From Candidatus Accumulibacter sp. ACC003 (GTDB lineage: Bacteria; Pseudomonadota; Gammaproteobacteria; Burkholderiales; Rhodocyclaceae): 64,000 nt of DNA. The notes beneath the pieces were generated by a model. The model searched no databases. It was not told the DNA's origin and saw only the letters and a program-made list of their open reading frames with translations. The translations under genes and the position numbers were made by a program. The DNA lies in contig NZ_CAJQTX010000005.1 in the NCBI RefSeq assembly GCF_907163085.1, forward strand, positions 496,001 to 560,000, given 5' to 3'. This document shows positions 46,623 to 55,744 of this stretch, in pieces (the first letter of the stretch is position 1; every line of letters starts with the position of its first letter).

Positions 46623-47582
46623 TCACGACGCGCGCGCCGAGCGTTTTCGTGGCGACGCTTTGGCCGCGCGCGCCGTCGCCGTTCGTGCTCCCTTCCGGGC
46701 GGCGGCGTCGGCCAGCTGCCGTCCGGCCCAGTCGCGAGCAAACTGCCAGGCGACACGGCCACTGCGCGAACCACGTTCGAGCGCCCAGTTGAGCGCGTCG
46801 CGCTCGGCGCGGACGATTTCGTCGTCGGCGCAGCCAAACGACCTCAGCCAGTGCGCGACGATGTTGAGATACGCGTCCTGGTCGAACGGGTAGAAGGAGA
46901 TCCACAGACCGAAGCGCTCGGACAGCGAGATTTTCTCCTCGATCGCCTCGCCCGGATGAATCTCCTCGCCGACGCGCTTGCTCTCGAGGTTCTCGGCAAA
47001 ATACTCGGGCATCAGGTGGCGGCGGTTCGAAGTGGCGTAGATCAGGACGTTCTCGGGTGCTGCCGCGATCGATCCGTCGAGGACGACCTTGAGCGCCTTG
47101 TAGCGCGCGTCGCCGGAGTCGAAGGAGAGGTCGTCGCAGAAGATGATGAAGCGCTCCGGGCGTCCGTCGACCAGTTCGACGATCTCCGGCAGGTCGGTCA
47201 GGTCGCCTTTTTCGACCTCGATCAGGCGCAAGCCACTGGCCGCGTAGGCGTTGAGCAGCGCCTTGACCAGCGACGACTTGCCTGACCCCCGCGTGCCCGT
47301 AAGCAGCACGTTGTTGGCCGGCTGGCCGGCGACGAACTGGCGGGTGTTGGCGTCGGCACGCGCTTTCTGCTGATCGACGTCGTGCAGGTCGGCGAGCGTG
47401 ATTTCCGGCAAGCGGCGGAGCGGCTGCAGGTAGCCGGCGCCGTGGCTCTTGCGCCAGCGAAAAGCGCTGGCCGCCTGCCAGTCGGGAAGCGGTGAGGCTG
47501 GCGGCAGCAGCGGTTCGAGTCGATCGAGAAACTGCTCGGCGCGAACCAGAAAGCTGGCAAGTTGCCGGAAGAGGTCGGCCAT
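46623..47582 (-). CDS. DUF815-family P-loop ATPase
   Basis: AAA-like ATPase of 319 aa with Walker A GTRGSGKSSL, a Walker B-like IIFCDDLSFD and a sensor-like TSNRRHLMPEY. The N-terminus (MADLFRQLASFLVRAEQF) is helical, and the C-terminus is Lys/Arg/Ala-rich (about 300-319). Members of this family are conserved in Betaproteobacteria without a known role. Its start is 49 bp from the divergent mltA gene. Confidence 0.87.
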   Translation of the reverse strand: MADLFRQLASFLVRAEQFLDRLEPLLPPASPLPDWQAASAFRWRKSHGAGYLQPLRRLPEITLADLHDVDQQKARADANTRQFVAGQPANNVLLTGTRGSGKSSLVKALLNAYAASGLRLIEVEKGDLTDLPEIVELVDGRPERFIIFCDDLSFDSGDARYKALKVVLDGSIAAAPENVLIYATSNRRHLMPEYFAENLESKRVGEEIHPGEAIEEKISLSERFGLWISFYPFDQDAYLNIVAHWLRSFGCADDEIVRAERDALNWALERGSRSGRVAWQFARDWAGRQLADAAARKGARTATARAAKASPRKRSARAS

Positions 47583-47630
47583 CGGACGGTATACTCGGCG
47601 GGGTGACGAACCCAACACTCTAGCCAAAAC

Positions 47631-48875
47631 ATGCGCAAAAGCCAACCACGGCACTTCCCTGCCCTTGCCTCCACCTTGGCCAGCGTGCTGCTGGCCTTGC
47701 TGCTCACCGCCTGCGGCAGCAAGCGACAAGAGCCGCAGGGCGACTGCCCGGCTTGCCCGGCGTGCCAGCCCTGCGACCCGACGGCCGGAACAAAGGCGCC
47801 GACGCCGCGCTTCAAACCGCTGCAGCCGGCGCGCTGGAGCGATCTGCCGGGCTGGACCGACGACGATTTGCGCGCCGCCTGGCCGGCTTTCCTGCAATCG
47901 TGTCGGACGCTCGCCAAACGCCCGCAGTGGCCGCTCTGGCGGGCCTCCTGCGAGCAGGCGAACGCGCTGTCGGCGCCGTCGAGCGCGGCCATCCGTAGCC
48001 TCTTCGAGGCGCATTTCCAGCCGTGGCTGCTGACCAACCCAGACGGCAGCTCGGAGGGCATGGTCACCGGCTACTACGAGCCGCTGCTACGTGGCTCGCG
48101 GACGCGTGGCGAGCCCTATCTGCAGGCCGTCCTCGGCGTCCCCGCCGACCTGCTCAGCATCGACCTCGGCGAAGTCCAACCCGAGCTCAAGAATCAGCGC
48201 CTGCGCGGCCGCCTGCAGGGCAAGAAGGTCGTCCCCTATTATTCGCGGGCCGAGATCACGGCTCGTCCACAGGCCTACGCCGACCGCGTCCTGCTATGGG
48301 TCGACGACCCGATTGACCTGTTCTTTCTGCAGATCCAGGGTTCCGGACGCGTCAAGTTCGCCGACGGCAGCATGGCGCGCCTGGCATTTGCCGATCAGAA
48401 CGGCCATCCCTATCAGTCGATCGGCAAGCTGCTCGTCGAGCGCGGCGAGTTGACGCTCGATCAGGCGTCGATGCAGGGCATCAAGCAATGGGCACGCGCC
48501 AACCCGACGCGCCTGACCGAGCTGCTGAACGCCAACCCGCGCTACGTCTTTTTCAGCGAAAAAGCGCTCAAGAACGGCGATGCCGAAGGCCCCAGTGGCG
48601 CCCTGGGAGTGCCGCTGACGCCCGAGCGGAGCATTGCCGTTGACCCCGCGCACGTGCCGCTCGGCGCGCCGGTCTTCCTGTCGACGACCCTGCCGGCGAC
48701 GACGACACCGCTGCGCCGGCTGATGCTGGCGCAGGATACCGGCAGCGCGATTCGTGGCGTCGTTCGCGCCGACTTTTTCTGGGGTTTCGGCGCACCGGCC
48801 GGCGCGCAAGCCGGCCGCATGAAACAGCAAGGGCAGATGTGGGTACTGCTGCCGGCGGGTGCTGCACCACAATAG
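47631..48875 (+). CDS. mltA: Membrane-bound lytic murein transglycosylase A
   Basis: Outer-membrane lipoprotein that cleaves peptidoglycan glycan strands. The 414-aa protein has a signal peptide with lipobox LLTAC (C28). The MltA domain contains GMVTGYYEPLLRGS and the C-terminal 3D domain AQDTGSAIRGVVRADFFWG, which supplies the catalytic Asp. A Cys/Pro-rich stretch follows the lipobox, an unusual but harmless linker. Confidence 0.94.
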   Translation: MRKSQPRHFPALASTLASVLLALLLTACGSKRQEPQGDCPACPACQPCDPTAGTKAPTPRFKPLQPARWSDLPGWTDDDLRAAWPAFLQSCRTLAKRPQWPLWRASCEQANALSAPSSAAIRSLFEAHFQPWLLTNPDGSSEGMVTGYYEPLLRGSRTRGEPYLQAVLGVPADLLSIDLGEVQPELKNQRLRGRLQGKKVVPYYSRAEITARPQAYADRVLLWVDDPIDLFFLQIQGSGRVKFADGSMARLAFADQNGHPYQSIGKLLVERGELTLDQASMQGIKQWARANPTRLTELLNANPRYVFFSEKALKNGDAEGPSGALGVPLTPERSIAVDPAHVPLGAPVFLSTTLPATTTPLRRLMLAQDTGSAIRGVVRADFFWGFGAPAGAQAGRMKQQGQMWVLLPAGAAPQ

Positions 48876-48932
48876 GCGGCGCGCGGTACAAGCATGGTGC
48901 ATGCAGCCCCATCGTGGTGCCTGCGCGACCGA

Positions 48933-48957
48933 TTGGCGCACTGTCGAGGTGCGCCAA
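48933..48957 (+). promoter_or_regulatory. NtrC-type enhancer site upstream of amt
   Basis: Perfect 9-bp inverted repeat TTGGCGCAC-N7-GTGCGCCAA; its core GCAC-N7-GTGC has the arm spacing of NtrC sites. Two more GGTGC half-sites lie at about 48896-48920. It lies 47 bp upstream of the -24 element. It could also act as a transcription stop for mltA, but lacks a T-run. Confidence 0.6.
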
Positions 48958-49003
48958 TCCCCGTTTTGGGTCCTGAATCCTTGTAGAACGCACCAATTGA
49001 GCA

Positions 49004-49019
49004 TGGCTCGAAAATTGCT
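49004..49019 (+). promoter_or_regulatory. Sigma-54 promoter of the ammonium transporter gene
   Basis: TGGCTCGAAAATTGCT fits TGGCAC-N5-TTGCW with GG and GC 10 bp apart. It predicts a start of transcription near 49030. With the upstream NtrC-type site it implies nitrogen-starvation control. Confidence 0.78.
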
Positions 49020-49051
49020 TGTAGGCTGCAATGCGATTTTCAGGAGGGGCC

Positions 49052-50254
49052 ATGGAAGCTCTCAAGTCTGGTAGTGACGTTCTCTTCATTCTGCTCGGTG
49101 GCATCATGGTGTTGGCGATGCACGCGGGTTTTGCCTTCCTCGAACTGGGAACGGTGCGCAGGAAGAGCCAGGTCAATGCGCTGGTGAAGATCCTGACCGA
49201 CTTCTCGGTGTCGACGATCGCCTACTTCTTCGTCGGCTACAGCGTCGCCTACGGCGTCAATTTCTTCGCCGGTGCCGAAACGCTGGCGGCCAAGAACGGT
49301 TTTGAGCTGACCAAGTTCTTCTTCCTGCTCACTTTCGCGGCGGCGATCCCGGCGATCGTTTCCGGCGGCATCGCCGAACGCGCCAGGTTCTACCCGCAAC
49401 TGGCGGCGACCTTCCTGATCGTCGGCTTCATCTATCCGTTCTTCGAAGGCATCGCCTGGAATCAGGCTTTCGGCGTGCAGGCCTGGCTGAAGGCGACCTA
49501 CGGCGCAGAATTCCATGATTTCGCCGGCTCGGTCGTCGTGCATGCGATGGGCGGCTGGATCGCGCTGCCCGCCGTGCTCTTGCTCGGCGCGCGCTACGGG
49601 CGCTACACCAAGGAAGGGCGAATTTCGGCGCACCCGCCGTCGTCGATCCCCTTCCTGGCGCTGGGCGCATGGATCCTGACCGTCGGCTGGTTCGGCTTCA
49701 ACGTCATGAGCGCGCAGACCATCGACAAGATCTCCGGCCTGGTGGCCATGAACTCGCTGATGGCGATGGTCGGCGGCACGCTGGTCGCGCTGGTCGCCGG
49801 CAAGAACGACCCGGGTTTCGTGCACAACGGCCCGCTGGCCGGGCTGGTCGCGGTCTGCGCCGGTTCCGACCTGATGCACCCGATTGGTGCGCTGCTCGTC
49901 GGCGGTGTCGCCGGCGGACTCTTCGTCGGGATGTTTACGCTGACGCAGAACCGCTGGAAGATCGACGACGTCCTCGGCGTCTGGCCGCTGCACGGTCTGT
50001 GTGGCGCCTGGGGTGGCATCGCCGCCGGCATCTTCGGCAGCCGGGCGCTGGGCGGCCTCGGCGGCGTCGCCCTGATGCCGCAGCTGCTGATGACCGGACT
50101 GGCGATCGTTGTTGCGCTGCTCGGTAGTGGCATCGTCTATGGCCTTCTGAAAAGCGTCTTCGGCCTGCGCCTCGATCAGGAACAGGAATACAACGGCGCC
50201 GATCTCTCGATCCACAAGATCTCGGCGACCGCCGAACGCGAGAGCAACTGGTAG
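49052..50254 (+). CDS. amt: Ammonium transporter
   Basis: Inner-membrane ammonium channel/transporter of 400 aa with about eleven hydrophobic segments. Family landmarks are VVHAMGGWIALPAVLLLGAR and GALLVGGVAGGLFVGMF. A canonical AGGAGG lies just before the ATG at 49052; the in-frame ATG at 49031 is less likely. No glnK gene is visible next to it, which is unusual because amt is often linked to a PII gene. Upstream sigma-54 and NtrC-type sites predict nitrogen-limitation induction. Confidence 0.94.
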   Translation: MEALKSGSDVLFILLGGIMVLAMHAGFAFLELGTVRRKSQVNALVKILTDFSVSTIAYFFVGYSVAYGVNFFAGAETLAAKNGFELTKFFFLLTFAAAIPAIVSGGIAERARFYPQLAATFLIVGFIYPFFEGIAWNQAFGVQAWLKATYGAEFHDFAGSVVVHAMGGWIALPAVLLLGARYGRYTKEGRISAHPPSSIPFLALGAWILTVGWFGFNVMSAQTIDKISGLVAMNSLMAMVGGTLVALVAGKNDPGFVHNGPLAGLVAVCAGSDLMHPIGALLVGGVAGGLFVGMFTLTQNRWKIDDVLGVWPLHGLCGAWGGIAAGIFGSRALGGLGGVALMPQLLMTGLAIVVALLGSGIVYGLLKSVFGLRLDQEQEYNGADLSIHKISATAERESNW

Positions 50255-50446
50255 GAACGGCTGCCAGGCGCCGCGCCCCTGACTGGCCGGCCTGTGGCCA
50301 TCGGCCGGCGAGCGTATAGTGCCGCTTCGGCAAGCGCCCCACGGCCTCGGCGATTCTCGGGTGGGGGCTGCCCTGGCGCGCTCGGCGCGCGCTGACCGGC
50401 GCGGTCGTGACACGTCGTCGCCGTTGCCAACGGACAGGGGGCAAAG

Positions 50447-51724
50447 ATGAGAGTCATCGTTCTCGGTGCCGGCGTGATCGGTGCCGCCACCGCCTACTAC
50501 CTGGCGCGCGACGGCCATCAGGTGACCCTGGTCGACCGCCACGAAGGCGTCGCACGTGAAGCGAGTTACGCCAACGGTGGGCAATTGAGCTACAGCTACG
50601 TGGCGCCGCTGGCCGACCCCGGCGTCTGGACAAAGCTCGCGCCCTGGCTGCTTTCGCCGACCTCACCAGTGCGTTTCCGCCCCCAACTCGACCCCCTGCA
50701 ATGGCGCTGGTGCCTGCAATTCCTGGCCGCCTGTACGAGCGCACGCAGTGCCGAGACGACGCGCCATCTGTTGCGTCTGGGGCACGCCAGCCGCCGCCTG
50801 ATGGACGACCTGCTGGCGCTCGAGCCAGCGCTCGACTTCGCCTACGTCAAGAGCGGCAAACTGGTCGTCTATCGCGACACGGCGTCGCTGGTCAGCGCAG
50901 GTCGTCAGGTCGATTACCAGAGCCGCTTGCTCGGCGATGGCGATCATCGCCAGCAGGTGCTCGATGCGGCCGCCTGCGTGGCCATCGAACCGGCCCTCGA
51001 GCACATCCGCCGCGAGATCGTCGGCGGCGTCCATACGCCGAGCGAGGATACTGCCGACTGCTATCGCTTCAGCATGGCGCTGGTCGACCGGATGCGCGCC
51101 GTTTCGTCCGAAAACGTGTGTCTTTTCGACACCGTTATCGAGCGGTTGCGTGTCAGCGGTCGCCAAATCGTCGGCGTTGACACCCGCAACGGGCGCCTGC
51201 AAGCCGACGCCTATGTCCTGGCCGGTGGCTGCGACAGCCCACGCCTGGTGCGGCCGCTGCGCATGTCGCTACCGATCTACCCGCTCAAGGGCTACAGCCT
51301 GACGGCGCCGATCGCCGACGCCAACGCCGCGCCGACGCTCAGCGTCACCGACTTCCAGCGCAAGATCGTCTACGCGCGCATCGACGGCCACCTGCGCGCA
51401 GCGGGAATCGCCGACATCGTCGGTTACGACCGTGCGATCAAGCGGCAACGCATGGCGACGCTGATCGCCGAGGCACGCGCCGTTTTCCCCGGTGCGGTTG
51501 ATTATCGTCAGGTCGAAGCCTGGACCGGCCTGCGACCGGCAACGCCGAGCGGCCGGCCGATCCTGGGCCGCACTCCGTACGCCAATCTCTGGCTCAACGT
51601 CGGTCATGGTGCGCTCGGCTTCACCTTGTCGCTGGCCAGCGGCCGTGCGGTCGCCGATCTGATTGGCGGGCAGCCGCCCTTTGTTGCGCTCGATGGGCTT
51701 ACTTTGCCCGGGCTAGCCCGCTGA
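50447..51724 (+). CDS. dadA: D-amino-acid dehydrogenase small subunit
   Basis: Membrane-associated flavoprotein that oxidises D-amino acids to 2-oxoacids and feeds electrons to quinone. The 425-aa protein has the N-terminal FAD motif VIVLGAGVIGAATAYYLARD, the DadA signature REASYANGGQLSYSYVAPLA, and a C-terminal GLRPATPSGRPILG plus NVGHGALGFTLSLASGRAVA. A GGGG-type ribosome site lies upstream. No alanine racemase is adjacent. Confidence 0.93.
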   Translation: MRVIVLGAGVIGAATAYYLARDGHQVTLVDRHEGVAREASYANGGQLSYSYVAPLADPGVWTKLAPWLLSPTSPVRFRPQLDPLQWRWCLQFLAACTSARSAETTRHLLRLGHASRRLMDDLLALEPALDFAYVKSGKLVVYRDTASLVSAGRQVDYQSRLLGDGDHRQQVLDAAACVAIEPALEHIRREIVGGVHTPSEDTADCYRFSMALVDRMRAVSSENVCLFDTVIERLRVSGRQIVGVDTRNGRLQADAYVLAGGCDSPRLVRPLRMSLPIYPLKGYSLTAPIADANAAPTLSVTDFQRKIVYARIDGHLRAAGIADIVGYDRAIKRQRMATLIAEARAVFPGAVDYRQVEAWTGLRPATPSGRPILGRTPYANLWLNVGHGALGFTLSLASGRAVADLIGGQPPFVALDGLTLPGLAR

Positions 51725-52530
51725 CGGTCTGAATCGCCATTCTTTCCGTTGATCCCATCGCAGCGGCCGGTGCTGGGTGAAAGCGGTGTGCAAGAGCGAG
51801 CAGCAAGGACGCCCGTCGAATAGATGCGACGCGATGCCTGGCGTGACCTCGACTGGCTGCTGTCGACGCGCCTATCGGACATCATTCGCCAGAACATCGG
51901 CATCACCAGGCTGCAGAAAAACGTCTTCTTCATGATGCTTCCCGAACCGAATACGGCGCTGCTCGTGCTCCTGGCCGGCGTGGCCGCCATGCGCCGTCGA
52001 CGGCCCGCCGGCAAACGGCAGGGCTGAAGGTCCGGTCGGCCATCGGCAAAGCACGGGCGAGCGCCAAGCACCGCCAAAGCAGCCGCCATTGGCCGGCGCG
52101 AGACGACTCGTGCCGGTGCTCATCCCCGCTGCCAGACCAGCCCGATGGGTGCCTACAGGAGCCGAGCAAGGCGGCGTTGAGAGGGCTGTTCAAACGACAC
52201 TTGCGGGCTTCCGGGGCCGGCTTTGCGATTGACGCCACTTGCTGGGCGCTCCTATACTCTCCCGGCTGCCGTTGAATTTCCTGTCCAACATGCGCGATAA
52301 ATGCGCCGTGACGGCCGCGGAACAGCATCCGGATCTGACACCTGCCGGCGCGCCATGGCGCATCGTGTCACATGGCGACAAGCAGCGTTTATGCACGCCA
52401 ATTCGGCTTGTCTCGGTCGTCAGATCACGCGACAAGCGTTGCCACCCCTGACGTCGGTAGCGGTGCTGCCAGGGCGCGGGGTTGCGTCCGACTGCCTTGG
52501 CAGTCGCAACAACACCGGAGGTCTTACTGC
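51725..52530. other. 806-bp gap with a PEP-CTERM remnant and a 5' hairpin
   Basis: Holds only the sorting-tag fragment at about 51824-52027 and a perfect 8-bp stem with a TT loop (CGACTGCC-TT-GGCAGTCG, 52489-52506) in the leader of the SH3 protein gene. I see no other gene, RNA or repeat. Confidence 0.55.
51824..52027 (+). pseudogene. PEP-CTERM sorting-tag remnant
   Basis: A 67-residue frame whose C-terminus is a complete PEP-CTERM tag (LPEPNTALLVLLAGVAAM then RRRRPAGKRQG). It has no signal peptide and no cargo domain; the first 35 residues (MRRDAWRDLDWLLSTRL..) look unrelated. It therefore seems to be the surviving end of a deleted PEP-CTERM gene. Confidence 0.55.
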
Positions 52531-52989
52531 ATGGCTTTTAAGCACGCCGCGAACCGTTTCTTCATGATCGTCTGCGCTTGCATGGCGTTTGTTCAGTCAC
52601 CCGCACTGGCGCGCGAGATGGTCAGCGTCAAGGGCTCGATCGTGAACATGCGATCGGCGCCAAGCACCCGATCCGAAGTGCTGTGGGAACTCAAGCGCGG
52701 ATACCCGCTGCAGGTACTCAAGCGCCAGGGCCGCTGGCTGCAGGTGCGTGACTTCGAAAACGACAGGGGATGGGTCGCCAAGGCACTCACCAACCGCACG
52801 CCTCACTATATCGTCAAGGCACGGGTGGCCAATCTGCGCAGCGGCCCGGGCACGCGTTACCACGTCGTTGGCAAGGCCGAACGCTACGATCTGCTGCGTA
52901 CCCGTGGCGCCAAGACCGGCTGGGTGCGCGTCGAAAGCTCCAATGGTGTCACGGGCTGGGTGGCCAAACGCCTCCTTTGGGGTTGGTAA
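52531..52989 (+). CDS. Secreted protein with two bacterial SH3 domains
   Basis: Exported protein of 152 aa. A signal peptide (MIVCACMAFVQSPALA after a short charged lead) precedes two SH3b domains: VSVKGSIVNMRSAPSTRSEV to about residue 85, and KARVANLRSGPGTRYHVVGK to the C-terminus. SH3b domains bind peptidoglycan or peptides. A GGAGG lies upstream of the ATG at 52531. A perfect hairpin precedes the gene at 52489-52506. Confidence 0.85.
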   Translation: MAFKHAANRFFMIVCACMAFVQSPALAREMVSVKGSIVNMRSAPSTRSEVLWELKRGYPLQVLKRQGRWLQVRDFENDRGWVAKALTNRTPHYIVKARVANLRSGPGTRYHVVGKAERYDLLRTRGAKTGWVRVESSNGVTGWVAKRLLWGW

Positions 52990-53038
52990 GACCCGGCCCT
53001 TCTGCCTTCGGCCATGGCGCCTTCCGGGCGCAGGTTTT

Positions 53039-53075
53039 CTGGACTGCCGCGTCGCTGCGCTCCTCGCAGTGACGG
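53039..53075 (-). repeat. REP-like interspersed repeat
   Basis: Copy of the CTGGACTGCCGCGTCGC..CTCCTCGCAGTGACGG family (see 8533 and 24855), here between the SH3 gene and argO. Confidence 0.8.
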
Positions 53076-53143
53076 CGTGGTGCGGCCCTCTCGAAGCCTG
53101 TCTGATAAGTAATTGCCAAGAGCCGACAAGCCAGCAGTCACTC

Positions 53144-53743
53144 CTATTCCATTATCAACATGCCAGCGAGGCCAAACATCGTCATGCTGATCAGCGAGTC
53201 GAGGATTCGCCAGGAGATCGGTTTCGCGAACAGCGGCGCCAGAAAACGCGCCCCGTAGCCGAGCGCAAAGAACCAGACAAAGCTCGCGCCAACAGCTCCG
53301 GCGCCGAAAATCCAGTTTCCTTCTCCTCTTTGGCTGGCCATTGAGCCGAGCAGGATTACGGTATCCAGATAGACGTGCGGATTCAGAAAGGTAAAGCCGA
53401 GACACGTCACCAGGGCCAGGCCGAGCGGTAGGCTGCTGCCGGCGTCGAGCACGAGTTGTTCCGGTTTGAGGGCGCGCCGCGCCGATAGCAGTCCGTAGAC
53501 GAGCAAGAACGCTGCACCGCCGTAGCGAGCTAGGCCGAGTAGGGCTGGCTGGGCTTGCATCGCCGCTCCCAGCCCGGCAACGCCGGCCATGATCAGCAGG
53601 GCGTCGGCGCTTGCGCAGATGAGCACCAGTGGCAGGATGTGTTCGCCGCGGACACCCTGGCGAAGCAAGTAGGAATTCTGCCCACCAATGGCGACGATCA
53701 GGACCGCACCGGAAAGAAAGCCTGCAACGAGGTCGGCTGGCAT
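53144..53743 (-). CDS. argO: Arginine/lysine exporter ArgO-like (LysE family)
   Basis: LysE-family membrane exporter of 199 aa, close to ArgO/YggA (about 200-210 aa). Family landmarks are VAIGGQNSYLLRQGVRGEH at the start and GFTFLNPHVYLDTVILLGS in the middle. It is divergent from a LysR regulator that fits ArgP, the known arginine/lysine-responsive activator of argO. The pair forms a regulated basic-amino-acid export module. Confidence 0.9.
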   Translation of the reverse strand: MPADLVAGFLSGAVLIVAIGGQNSYLLRQGVRGEHILPLVLICASADALLIMAGVAGLGAAMQAQPALLGLARYGGAAFLLVYGLLSARRALKPEQLVLDAGSSLPLGLALVTCLGFTFLNPHVYLDTVILLGSMASQRGEGNWIFGAGAVGASFVWFFALGYGARFLAPLFAKPISWRILDSLISMTMFGLAGMLIME

Positions 53744-53838
53744 GATTGGTCAGTGAAGTTGGCAAGGCCGTCAGCTTATGGCGCGCCGCGACACAAAACC
53801 AGTTAAACTTCGTAACCATTAATTAGAATTTCTAACCG

Positions 53839-54735
53839 ATGAAGATCGACAACGGCCAATTGGCTGCCTTTGCCGAAGCCATCCGCGGAGGTAGTTTCGA
53901 GGCGGCGGCGCGGCAGCTGAACGTGACGCCATCGGCGATCAGTCAGCGCATCAAGTTGCTCGAGGAGCGCATGGGGCAGGTTCTGATCCAGCGCGCCACG
54001 CCATGCCAGGCGACTTTGGCCGGACGTCCTCTGCTGCGCTACGCGGAAGAGCTCGCGATGCTGGAAGCTGAGGTTCTAGCGGCGCTGGGCGTGCTTGATG
54101 CCGGCGCCACATCGATCGTGCGCATCCCGATGGTGATCAACGCCGACTCCCTGGATAGCTGGTTCCCCGAGGTCTTCGATACTCTGGGCAGCAGCACGGC
54201 CATTACGCTGGACCTGCGGGTCGAGGATCAGGATCACTCGCTGGTATTGCTGCGCGAAGGCACGGTGATGGCTGGCGTGAGTGCCAATGCGAAGCCCGTT
54301 CAGGGTTGCCAGGTCGAAGCGCTCGGCGTGATGCGCTATCTGGCCCTGGCTTCGCCGTCGTATGTCGAGCGACACTTCGCCGCCGGGGTCAACGCCGAAT
54401 CGCTGAACGCCGCGCCAATGTTGATGTTCAACAAGAAGGACGGTTTGCAGCAGGCTTTTCTGGCCCGGCTCACGGATAGCGTCGTCAAGCCACCGACGCA
54501 CTACCTACCGACGACCCGATCCTTTGCTGAAGCTGTGTTGCGCGGCATGACCTGGGGGATGATCCCGGAACAGCTCGCCGCGACGCACCTGCAAGCGGGG
54601 CAACTCATCGAGCTCGCTTCGCCGCACTGCCTGGACGTTCCACTGTTCTGGCATCGCTGGCGGATTGCTTCGTCGGCGCTGGACTTTCTTGGCCGACTGG
54701 TACATCAGGCCGCCGAAAAAGCGCTGCGCCAATAG
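53839..54735 (+). CDS. argP: LysR-family regulator ArgP
   Basis: LysR protein of 298 aa. It starts MKIDNGQLAAFAEAIRGGSF, close to ArgP/IciA, with a helix-turn-helix at about residues 19-40 (FEAAARQLNVTPSAISQRIK). It is divergent from argO with a 95-bp AT-rich gap. ArgP activates argO in response to arginine, with lysine as antagonist, in E. coli; the same is inferred here. Confidence 0.88.
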   Translation: MKIDNGQLAAFAEAIRGGSFEAAARQLNVTPSAISQRIKLLEERMGQVLIQRATPCQATLAGRPLLRYAEELAMLEAEVLAALGVLDAGATSIVRIPMVINADSLDSWFPEVFDTLGSSTAITLDLRVEDQDHSLVLLREGTVMAGVSANAKPVQGCQVEALGVMRYLALASPSYVERHFAAGVNAESLNAAPMLMFNKKDGLQQAFLARLTDSVVKPPTHYLPTTRSFAEAVLRGMTWGMIPEQLAATHLQAGQLIELASPHCLDVPLFWHRWRIASSALDFLGRLVHQAAEKALRQ

Positions 54736-54933
54736 CAAAGCATCGCGGAATTTGCTCCCAGATAACTTGACGTGACGTTGGACGAGTTGCAGCCGGCCAA
54801 TTATTGAGCAGTAGATAGACGTGAAGAGGGTATTGGCGTGAAAAGCGCATTCGCCTCCTCCGGGACGTTTGCGGTCACCTCCGAGAGCCTCCTGCCGCCC
54901 TCAGCGCGAGGCGTATTTCCCTACCCGATATAC

Positions 54934-55734
54934 TCAAGCCTCCTTCCCGGCAACCGGCGGCGCTGTCGCGAAGCTGACGCCGAGTCGTAGCAGGCCGGCC
55001 TTGCCGCGCACGGTCAGGTCGCTGATGAAGCGAAACTGCTGACGCGCGTCTATCGGATAAGCTTTCAGGCGGTAATGTGTGCCCCAGGGTTTTTCATGGA
55101 CGACGACCATGATCGGATCGTCGAAAAAGAGGTAGGGGCTGGTCAGTGCGACGTCCTGAAGGACGCTCTTGACAGCCGCGGCATCGTGCACGGGGTGCAG
55201 ATAGAAGTCCGCCGCACACTGCAATTGCGGACGGCCGCAGTTGGCGTTGAAAATCGGATCGTTCCACAGCCGCAGGTGCGGGATGCTGACCAGGTTGTCG
55301 TCGGCGGTGAGCACCTGTACCGTGCGCATGCCGATATGCGTCACTTCGCCGTAGATACCGTTGATTTCGATCCAGTCGCCGTTGCGATAGGGCATTTCGC
55401 TGACCGCCACAATGCCGGCGATCAGGCTGCTGGCATAGTCTTTCATCGCGAAACCCAGCGCCAGGCCGACGGTGCCCAACAAGGCCACCATGTTCTGCAG
55501 CGACGGCTCGACGATCAGCGGCACTATCAGTACGAAGGTCACCACCAGGATGCCCAGCCGCAGCAGCGGCACGATCGCCAGCAGGTAGAGTCGGCGCTTG
55601 CCGTGCAACTGGTCGGCAAGCCATGGCAGAAGCTTTTGCGCGGCAACGATCAGCGTCGTCGCAAGGGCGACGATCAGCAACACTTCGAGCAGCGTACCGG
55701 CGCCGAGTGTTTTGAAGAGTTTTGGAGTATCCAT
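54934..55734 (-). CDS. MscS-family mechanosensitive ion channel
   Basis: Small-conductance mechanosensitive channel of 266 aa. Two or three hydrophobic segments precede the pore helix MVALLGTVGLALGFAMKDYA, and the beta domain has GDWIEINGIYGEVTHIGMRT. I chose the ATG at 55734, 11 bp after the upstream gene on the same strand; an ATG at 55755 would overlap it. It is likely co-transcribed with the uncharacterised gene at 55745-57007. Confidence 0.9.
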   Translation of the reverse strand: MDTPKLFKTLGAGTLLEVLLIVALATTLIVAAQKLLPWLADQLHGKRRLYLLAIVPLLRLGILVVTFVLIVPLIVEPSLQNMVALLGTVGLALGFAMKDYASSLIAGIVAVSEMPYRNGDWIEINGIYGEVTHIGMRTVQVLTADDNLVSIPHLRLWNDPIFNANCGRPQLQCAADFYLHPVHDAAAVKSVLQDVALTSPYLFFDDPIMVVVHEKPWGTHYRLKAYPIDARQQFRFISDLTVRGKAGLLRLGVSFATAPPVAGKEA

Positions 55735-55744
55735 GCTCAAGGCC

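Noticed and set aside
50270-50330. GCCGGCC/GGCCGGC hairpin after amt as a terminator
   Set aside because: The stem is real but no T-run follows, so it is not a convincing intrinsic terminator.
49040-50584. 514-codon minus-strand frame opposite amt
   Set aside because: Amt membrane segments on the plus strand are unambiguous; the antisense protein is Asp/Arg/Gln-rich shadow sequence.
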